A stretch of 23,620 bases of DNA, from NCBI GenBank assembly GCA_947177115.1, contig CAMWTG010000008.1:1-23620 (forward strand), given 5' to 3'. Numbering within the stretch: the first letter of the stretch is position 1; every line of letters begins with the position of its first letter. The position numbers and the translations under genes are program-made. Shown piece by piece: positions 13,284 to 22,700 of this stretch. This stretch comes from an uncultured Clostridia bacterium (GTDB lineage Bacteria; Bacillota; Clostridia; Oscillospirales; Oscillospiraceae). Below the pieces are notes generated by a model. The model ran no database searches. It saw only the letters and a list, made by a program, of their open reading frames with translations, and had not been told where the DNA came from.

Positions 13284-13308
13284 GCTGGGGCGGCTTCGCC
13301 GCCCCAGC
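13284..13308 (-). promoter_or_regulatory. GC-rich hairpin in the leader of the M20 gene
   Basis: GCTGGGGCGGC and GCCGCCCCAGC pair perfectly (eleven pairs, three-base loop) just upstream of the AAGGAG ribosome-binding site. It is not followed by a U tract in the direction of the M20 gene, so it is more likely a leader structure than a terminator. Confidence 0.4.
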
Positions 13309-13433
13309 GGAATTCTCTTCCATTATACACGCTGCCGCCCCATTTGTCATGTTGTTTTTCGAAACATACCCGCTTATTGTCATGGTCGTGCCCTGGCTTT
13401 CTAGTGTAATTGGGTAGCTTATGCATTGAATAA

Positions 13434-13622
13434 AAATTTGGAGGATATTATGAGAGAATCAGCGGCATTTTCGCCGGTCAATTTTATAACGATCTCTGCG
13501 ACTATTATCAGGACTACCAGAATGTCCGGGATCTGCTGCTGCGGCAGATCATCCCTCTGCCCCGTATGCCCCCGTCCATCCTCCGGGAGCCTCACTACAG
13601 GTCTGATCAACCTCATCCATAG
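13434..13622 (+). pseudogene. Possible coding remnant in intergenic gap
   Basis: The 13268-13729 gap holds no intact gene that I can support. One frame reads SGIFAGQFYNDLCDYYQDYQ then NVRDLLLRQIIPLPRMPPSIL up to TAG at 13620, which looks protein-like in composition. It has no start codon in frame. The GGAGGATATTATG signal at 13440-13452 opens a different frame that reads as nonsense. This fits a frameshifted, truncated relic, but I cannot name the family. Confidence 0.25.
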
Positions 13623-13683
13623 CACGGAGCACCAGAAAATACCCGCAGCATCGAGCAGTCCGGAAGGACCGCAGGCATACCAA

Positions 13684-13715
13684 ACCGCCCTGTACCAGCT
13701 TTGGCACAGGGCGGT
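13684..13715 (-). terminator. Terminator of giant surface-protein gene
   Basis: ACCGCCCTGT and ACAGGGCGGT form a perfect ten-pair stem with a twelve-base loop, 15 bases after the stop codon of the giant gene. A TTTGG tail follows on the minus strand. Confidence 0.6.
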
Positions 13716-13729
13716 CTTTGACACTTCTG

Positions 13730-16700
13730 TCAGGTGTTCTCCATGAAGTTTTTCAGCAGCTGCGCCGCCTGGGCACGGGTAGCCGTCCCTGCCGGGTCAA
13801 GCATACCATCGCCCACACCGCTCAGGATGCCCTTCTCCACAGCCCAGCCCAGCGCTGCCTGGGCGTAGCCGCTGACCTGGTCTGCGTCAGCGAAGTCAAG
13901 GTCTTGGCTGCCGGTTTCGGGACTTCCCGCGTACCGCCAGAGCATGACCACGAACTGTTCCCGCGTGATGCTGTCATCGGGACCGAACTGGCCATCGCCG
14001 TAGCCGTCCGCGATGCCGCTCTCCACGGCCCAGGCGACTCCATCCGCATACCATGCATCGCTGCCGACATCGCTGAACGTACCGGCCGCATCCATCTCCG
14101 GACTGCCGTCCAGCCTGTACAGCACGGTGGCCAGCATACCGCGGCTCATGGCCTGGTCCGGGCTGAACGTTTCCTCGCCAGTGCCATCGAGCAGCTCATG
14201 GGCGCTGGCAAAAGCCACTGCATCCGCCGCCCAGCTCCCGGCCGGGACATCGGCGAAGTCCTTGCTGTTGTCCACGATCTCCACGGTGGCGGAGCCGCTC
14301 AGAGGGATGTTCATCACGCCGTCCGCCGCAAGGGATCTCCGGATGGTCTCCCGGGTGCCGTCTTCATGGACCAGGACGGCCACAGTGCCGGGACCGGCGT
14401 CCTCCGCCGGGACCGTGAGGGTCACTCCTCCGGGGACCTCTTCTACGACCTCGCCGTCCACGGCCAGGGACAGCACCACTGCCCCCTCCGTCTTCTCGGC
14501 CACAACGCTGACGGTGCCGCCAGCCTGGCTCAGGGTATCCAGCGCCGCATTGGAGATGGTCACATCAGCAACGGGGCTGGAGACAGTGAGGGCCGCGTCC
14601 GTCTCGCTGCTGAGCTGGCTCACCGTTGAGGACGGGATGAAGACCTCCGTTTTGGTCACATCACCGGTGATCTCCGGCTTGATGACAACGTTCTGGCTCT
14701 GGTTCGTCACTGCCTCCCGCACCAGATCGCTGCCATCCTTGTCGCTGACAACGGTGCTCGCCGTGCCATCCTGAACGGTAGTCTGGGTCGGCGTGCCGGA
14801 GGCGCTGGGAATGCTGAAAGTGCTGGGGGCGTCCTGCCAGCTGGGCGGAGTGCTGTTCGTAGTGTTGTCGGTGCCGCCGCCGTTTGTGGGCGGTGGCACA
14901 GTTACGGTAATTGAGAACGTAACTGTCTCATAGTTGGCCGTGTCATCCGGCGTGAAGATCACATTATGCGAAGAACTCGTACTGTTAAGTACGGTATTGG
15001 GGGCCCCCCATTCAAACTTGCCGGGAACACTGGCCTGACCATCGCTCAAATCAATTTCGATCAGCTTTTGTCCCGCAGTACCGGATGCCGTGGGGTCAGC
15101 GATAATCTTCGGCGTTGCCTTCGCGATCTCCACCTTCACCTCTGCGGGATCGATCCCTGTGTAGTTCACGCTGCCCGCTACCTTGTACCAAACGGTGTAC
15201 TCGCCTGCATTAGTGCCGGTGGGAATGTTCTCCGAATACGCGCCGTCCTTGCTCGAGCTGTACACAATCGTACCGATGCCGTTGACTGTCTTGCCGCCGG
15301 TGACAAGCTCATGCGGCTGGCTATCGTAGGTCAAGTTGGGTACCGCTTGGGGCGGGGTCTCCATCTTCGCGTCCACCTTATAGATCGATGCCGTTGTGGT
15401 GGTGGGCCAAGTGATCATGTACTTATCTACATTCAATCCTTGGGCTTCATACGTCCGAATCTCCACCTTCTTATTCTCTCCGACATCGGGCGACTCAAAC
15501 ACACCTTCCACAGTGAGGTTGATGGTATCCTCTCCAACCAGCTTCAAAACCGCCTGCAGTTTGGCATCGGTCGTGCCGTCATAGGGTTTGTTATCCGCTG
15601 TCACTACAGGCGTAACAGGCTTCGGCTTGGCCTCAAAATACACGCTGTCCGTATTGGAGTTGTCGTAGCCGTCCGCACCCTTCCGATACGCCGTGACAGT
15701 AAATCCGCCTGTGCCTTTCACGGTCACGATACCATTGTTGATTTCGGCAACACCATTTGTTTCTTTGATGCCCCACACAATCTCCCCGCTGCCGGAACCG
15801 CCCGTGGCGCTCAGGTAGAAGGTATCGCCGTAATAGACGGCGGCGGGCTTGTCGACAATGGTCAGAGGGTTCTGGCTGTCCGCCACGATCTCAAAGGCGT
15901 CCGTTACAGTTACGGGAGGAGCAAACTCGTAGTTGCCGCCCTGCTTGTCTGTGACGGTCACGGTGTATTTGCCCACCGCAATCGCGGGTCCATCGACCGA
16001 CACGGTGTACTCACTCTCCGGGATGATATGGCCGGCATCGTCCCGGACCACGATGGCAGGCATCTTCTCCGTGCCGTCATACCGGATGGTCTTCGATGTA
16101 CACAGGATGCTCGGGGTACCTGTGTTTGGGCCGATCTTCACGCTCACCTGGACCGGTGTGCTGTCCTTATAATTCTCATCATCAGCGGCAATGGCCTTGT
16201 ACCAGACGGTGTAGGTTTTTGCGTCTGTCCCCTCGGGGACGTTACCGCTGTAGTTGACGCCGTCCAGAGAGTACGCCATGTTCCCGTTTTCCGCCACACC
16301 GGGATCGACCAGTGCCTGGGGCAGGCTGGTGTACGTCAGGTTGTCGATCTTCTCCGGTGCTGTCGTCACCTTTGCGGGAGCCCGGGTAATGTCCGCCGTT
16401 ATAGTGGCAGGGTACTTGATGTCGTATTTTGCTTTGATCTCATCCGAGACGGTCAGGCCGGTAATAACAACGGTCTTGTTTGTCCCGGCGTTCACATCCG
16501 CGAAATAGCCTGTTGCGGTACCGCTGATAGCAGTATCCCCGGAACCCAGGCCGCTGCTGATGGTGAAGGTCAAGGTGACACTATTATTGCCATCATAGGG
16601 TTTGCTTGCCGCCGTCACCACCGCATCGACCGGCTTCGGGTAGGCGTAGAACGTCCAAGTATCGGAGCTGTCGGCTGCAGCGGCCTTGATCGTGATGCTG

Positions 16701-19700
16701 CCGGAACCTGTGATCTGGAATTGGCCGTTACCCGGCGCCGCAGCGTTTCCACTCTCGACCGTCCACGTCACCGCACCGGAGCCGCCGGTTGTGCCGAGGG
16801 TAAAGATGTCTCCGTAATAGACGGTATCCGGCTTACCGGTAATGGTCAGCACAGGCTGATCCGCCGGTATGATCTGGAAATGGACCGTCTTCTGGAAACT
16901 GTAGTTCTTCCCTGTGCCGGTGACCGTGACGCTGGCTTGGCCTACCGCTACATTATTGGCATAAGTCACCGTGTACTCACTGGCCGGGATAACAACCTGG
17001 TCCTTCGTATTTGTTACGATGACTGCGGGCTTCTGCTCATAGCCGGTATAATGGAAATTGTTGGCAGAAAGAGAAACGTCCACTTGGTCCTCAGTCAAAA
17101 CGTTCTTACTGATGGTCACCCGGTACGCCTTGACATCGCTGTCCGTATAAAACTCGCTGCCTTGCACCTTGGCCATGACCACATAGGTTCCCACCTCGGT
17201 CCCGGTGGGGATAATGGGATAAAACTCCCCGCCGTTAAGCGAGTAGACCACAGTTCCAACCTTCCCCACACCAGGTTCAACAAGCTTCTGGGCTTCGCCG
17301 GTGTAGACTAAATCCTCAACAGGCTTCGGCTCCAGTAAAAATTCTGCCTTGGCCTTTGTGATCTCAAACGTCACAGCCGCAAAGAACTGGTAATTGCCGC
17401 CAGAATTCTGCACGGTGACCGTTGCGGTACCGGGCTTGGTGTTGTTGTTGTAGCCAACGAGATACTTGCTCGAATCGAGCTGTACGCCGTCCACACTGAC
17501 AGTTACACTAGGTGTCAATGCACTGCCGGTATACTGCGTGGAATAGTTGAGCGCACCGCCCACCAGGACAGTGGGCGTGACCTGCTTCGGCTGGATGGTC
17601 ACTGTCACGGAGTCCGCAGCTGTGTCCGCATAACCCACATTTCCCTTCACCTTGTACCAGACTTCATAGTTACCCGCATCGGTTCTTTTGGGGATCGTTG
17701 GACTATAGTCGTCCTCATCTCCTGTCAGAGAATACACCACTTGACCATTCACCGCAGCGCCTGCTCTCACAAGAGCCTGCGCGCTGCCGGTATAGGTCAG
17801 GTCCTTCTCCTCTGGTGCAAGTGTCAGGACCGCAGAACCGGATTTGATGGTAAAGGTTGTTGTGCCGCTGACGTTGTAGTTCCCGCCGGGGACATCACTG
17901 ATCGTAACAGTGGCGGTGCCCGCCTGTACGTTGTCGCTGTATCTTACCGTGTACTCGCTGGCCGGGATCTCCACGCTGTTGTCCTTGACCACAACGTCAG
18001 GCTTCTTCGCTGTGCCATCGTAATCAAAGACCGCAGGCGTCAACTCAATATCCGGATTGTTCACCGTTTTCGGGTCAATGGTCACGGACACAGAAACCGG
18101 CACGCTGTCCACATAGTTGCCGCTGTTGCTCTCAGCCATGTACCAGACCGTATATTTCCCAGCGTTAACGGCCTTGGGGGGATCCAGGCTATAGCTTGCG
18201 CCGCCATCCAGGGAGTACTTCACACTTCCGCCCTCCGCAGTACCCCTATCGACAAGTTCCTGCGCGTTGCCGGGGCTGTAGACCAGGGACGTTTTTGCCG
18301 TCACACCTGTCACAGTCGCGGCCTTCGGGATAATGGAGGCGGTGGTCGTGGTGTTGTAGGTGACCGCGTACTTGTCGTTGTCGGGAACGGTGCCGGTGAT
18401 TGTGACAGTCTTGTTGTTCCCGGCGTTGGCATTGTCGAACTTGCCGGTCAGGATACCCTCAAGCGCGATGGTATCGTTACCCAGCAGGTCTCCGTCCTTC
18501 CAGGTGATGACCAGCTTGGCATTGTCATTGCCGTCATACTCCTTGTCCTTGGCGGTCACGATAGCCCTGGCGGGCCTCTTTTCCGCGCTGAACGTCCAGG
18601 TAGCCGTAGTTGCGCCGTAGTTGCCATCAGACGCCTTTGTGGCTGTGATGGTGACTGGGCCTCCGGATTTCAGAACTTTTACCAAACCGCTCTGCGAGTC
18701 AATGGTAGCAATGTCAGTTCTGCCACTCTCCCACGTCACAGCGCCCGTTCCGGAACCGCCTACCGCGTTGAGCGTAAAGGTGTCGCCATAGTGGACCACG
18801 CCGGGCTGGTTGGTGATCGACAGCGGGCTCTGACCCATGATAAGGATCTCAAACGTGGCGTCTTTCTCGGTAATGTCGTAATTGCCGCCGGTCACATCCG
18901 TGATCGTGACCGTATACGTCCCTACGTCTTTCCAGTCTCCGCTAGGACTGTAAGTGACCGTATACTCACTGTCCGGAATTATGCGGCCATACTTGTCTTT
19001 CACCATGACCGATGGCTTATGCACCGCGCCGTCATAGGAGGCTCCGGTGGGCGTAAGCTCGATGGTGGGATCGGTCACCTTCTGCTGGGCGATAGTCACT
19101 TGGTCATCCAGCTTTTTGCCTGCCATGTCATTGTGGTTGCCATCGCCCTTCACCCGGTACCAGACATCGTAGTCGCCTGCATCAGTGCCGGTGGGAAGGC
19201 TGACGGAATAGACAATGTTGTCCGTTGAGTACTCCAGGGTGCCCTCCGTAGAGGAACCTGCTTCGACCAGCGCCTGCGCGAGGCCGGTGTACTCCAGGCC
19301 GCTCACAGCCTTCGGATCGGTCACGTCTGTCACGGGTGCCTTGAAAATCGATGCGGTAGTCGTGGCGGGATAGGTGATGTTGTAGTACAGATGATTGCCC
19401 GTACTGCCAGTGAAGTCCGGATTTGAGCTGTCAACGATCACCTTTTTGTCCGTTCCGGCGTTGGGGTCCTCAAATCTGCCGGACAGCGTGATAACCACTT
19501 TATCGCCGTCTACCAGATCGCTCTTCTGCAGTGTAGCGGTCACAGTGACGCTGGTATCGCCGTTTTTATAGTCCCTGCTCTTCGCTTCCACAACGGCTGT
19601 CACCGGCTTTTCCTCCGCGTAGAAGGACCAGGTAGCTGTCTGGTCGGCGTAACCGGTGGCCGTACTTGTGGCCGTGACCGTGACGGAACCCACGCCTGTG

Positions 19701-22700
19701 ATCTCAAGCAGGCCGTTGGTAATATTGGCGGGTGCGTCATCGTTGACCTTCCAAGTGACCGTACCATTGCCGCCCGATGTATCCAGTTGGAACTTATCGC
19801 CGTAGTAGACGTGCTCCCGCGTATTGGTGATGGTCAGCGGGGTCTGGTCCGCCGGGAGGATCTCAAATGTAGCTGTCTCGGTAAAGATGTAGTTGGTGTT
19901 CGTACCCGTGATGGTCAGGGTGTAGTTACCCACGCCGGTCAGGTCGGTCATGACATTGCCATCGCCATCCCTATAGGTCACCGTATACTCATCGCCGTTG
20001 ATCAGATGGCCGTCCTTCTTGTCCTTGACCGTCACCACAGGCTTCTGCGGATTCCCGTTGTAGGTCACCGACTCCGGCGTCACCTGGACGATGGGATTCG
20101 TCACAGTGTTCACAACGATGGAAGCAGTCACCGACTGGGGTTCCGTATCATTGTGGTTGCTGTCGCCCTGGACCTTGTACCAGATGGTGTAACCACCCAC
20201 AGCCGTCTGTGTGGGGATAGCCGGGGAATACTCGCCGGTCTCGCTCAGGGAGTACACCATCGTGCCGCCGGAGGCGCTGCCCGCCGTGACCAGCTCCTGG
20301 GCGGTGCCGTTGTAGGGCAGATTTATCTTGCCGGTCGGTACCGTTATGTCCGCTGCCTCCACGTTCGCCTTGGCGATCGTAAAGGTACCCGTACCGTTGA
20401 CGATGTAGTTGCCGCCATTGGCATTGGTGATAACGACCGTTGCCGTACCCGCCTCAACGTTGTCGCGGAAGGTCACATTATACTCGCTGGCCGGGATGGG
20501 CGTGTTGCCGTCCTCCACCTTGATATCATTAGCAACCGGTTCCTGCGGGGTGCCATCGTAGGTATAGCTGCCATTCACGGTGACTTTCGGGCTGATGATC
20601 TCCTTCTGCTTGATGGTCACGGACACCGTCCAGGTATCAGTACTGTCCGCGTAGTTGCCCTCGCCCTTCACCATATACGTCACGGTGTAGGTGCCCGCGC
20701 CGGTTTCCGTGGGGATACTCGCACTGTAGTTGGTGCCATCCAGCGAATACTCGATGTGCCCGCCCACTGCGGTGCCTACGGTCATCAACTCCTGGGCCTG
20801 CCCAGTATAAGTCAGGTCCTTTGGCTGGGGAGAGCTTGTGAGCTGTGCTGCGGGGCGGGTGATCTCAAAGTTCACCTTCTGTTCGTCAAAGGTGTAGTTG
20901 CCATCGGCCTTGGCCGTGACGGTCACAGTGGCGGTGCTCGCGTTCTTGTTGTTGGCATAGCTCACGGTGTAGTCGTTTGCCGTGAGCGTGACACTGTAAT
21001 CATCGTCTGTACCTGTGACCGTGACAGCAGGTTCCTTCTCGGTGCCATCGTACACATAGTAATACTTACCATTGGAGTCCGTCTTCAAATCGTGGTCGGA
21101 CAGCGTGACGCTCACCGTAAGATGCTTGGGCGTGATATTCGCAGTCTCCGTGGCTGGGTAGGTGATGTCGTATTTCTCCGCATCATCTCCGGTCACTTTG
21201 ACATTGGAGGTATCCAGCGTGACCGTTTTGCCCGTGCCAGCCGCAGAGGTATCAAAGGAGGCAGTGATGCTGTCCGGGTCGATCGTGACCGTATCGCCAG
21301 TCAATACAGGGATACTGGCGGAGGTCACATCAGCAATCGTATTGCCGTCATAGACCTTATTAGCCACCACAATAGAAGCCGTAACAGCCTTCGGCTCGGC
21401 GGTGAAGGTCCACTGCGCCTGCGCGGGGAGGTAGTTGTTATCTCCGGCCCGCTTCACTGTGACGGTCACTTCACCTACATCGGTAATCTTTACATTGCCG
21501 TCTGTGTCTATCGTGGCGGGGCCGTCCACCTTCCAGGTCTCCGCGCCGATTCCGTCGCTGACGGTCAGCTTGAAATTGTCTCCATAGCTGACAGTGGAGG
21601 GTTTCCCGCCAATGACCAGCTCTTCCTGCGGGATCTTGCCGATGGCGAAGGTCGCCGTATTATTGGCAACGTTGGTCAGATCATAGTTTCCGCCTGTGGC
21701 ATCGCTGATTGTAATGGTGTAATCCCCCACATTTGTCGGCGAAGGATCGTCACACGACCAGGTATACTCCTTCGCGGGCAGTACCGTCTCCCCGTCTTTG
21801 ACCGTGACCTCGGGCAGCTTCACCTCGCCGTCATATGCAAAGCCCTCGGGCGACAGCTCGATGGTGATCGAAATCAGCGGCTTACGCTGGATGGTCACAG
21901 ACACTGACTGCGGTGTCAAATCGTTGTGGTTCTTATCGCCCACGACCTTGTAATAGACGGTGTACGTCCCCGCCTCGGTGCCCTCTGGGATCGCATCCTT
22001 GTAGGTGCTCGTTGGACTGTTCAAGGCGTACAGCACTGTGCCGCCGTTGGTAACGCCCGGTGTCACCAGCTCATGGGGCTGGCCATCGTAAGTAATATTA
22101 GCATCTGCCGGGACCTGGGTAAACACAATATCCGCCTTGACGATCACAAACTCCGCCGAACCCGTCACGGTGTAATTGCCGCCCGGCTTGTCGGTCACAT
22201 TGACGGTCCCTTTCCCGGCGTCAATGTTGTCCGTATAGACCAGGTTGTATTCACCTACGCCAATGATATCGCTGCCGTCCTTGACTACAACCGTGGGCTC
22301 TTTTGCATGGCTGTCATAGGTATAGCTGACCAGGGGATCTCCATTGTCGTCCAGCAGATCGATAGTCGGGTCCTTCACATTCTTGGGGGCGATGGTGACT
22401 TTCACCGAACCCACATCAGAATCGCTGTGGTTGTCATCGCCCTTTACCTTATAATATACCGTGTATTCGGCGGCATTGGTTTCGGTGGGGATGGTTTCTT
22501 CATAGGTCCCGTTCTCGCCATCCACCGAGTAGACCATCGTACCGCCATCCCCCGTGCCTGCGGTCACCAGCCTCTGGGCGAAGTTACTGAATGTCAGCGG
22601 GTAGCCCGCCGCCTCTGGAGGTTTGACAACTTTGGCCTGCTCTTTTTTGATCTCAAATGTAATGGTAACAGGGGCGTCAGGGGTAAACACGTAGTTGCCA

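Noticed and set aside
13284..13308. Perfect GC-rich hairpin upstream of the M20 gene taken as a terminator
   Set aside because: It lacks a U tract on the strand where a terminator would be useful and sits directly before a ribosome-binding site.
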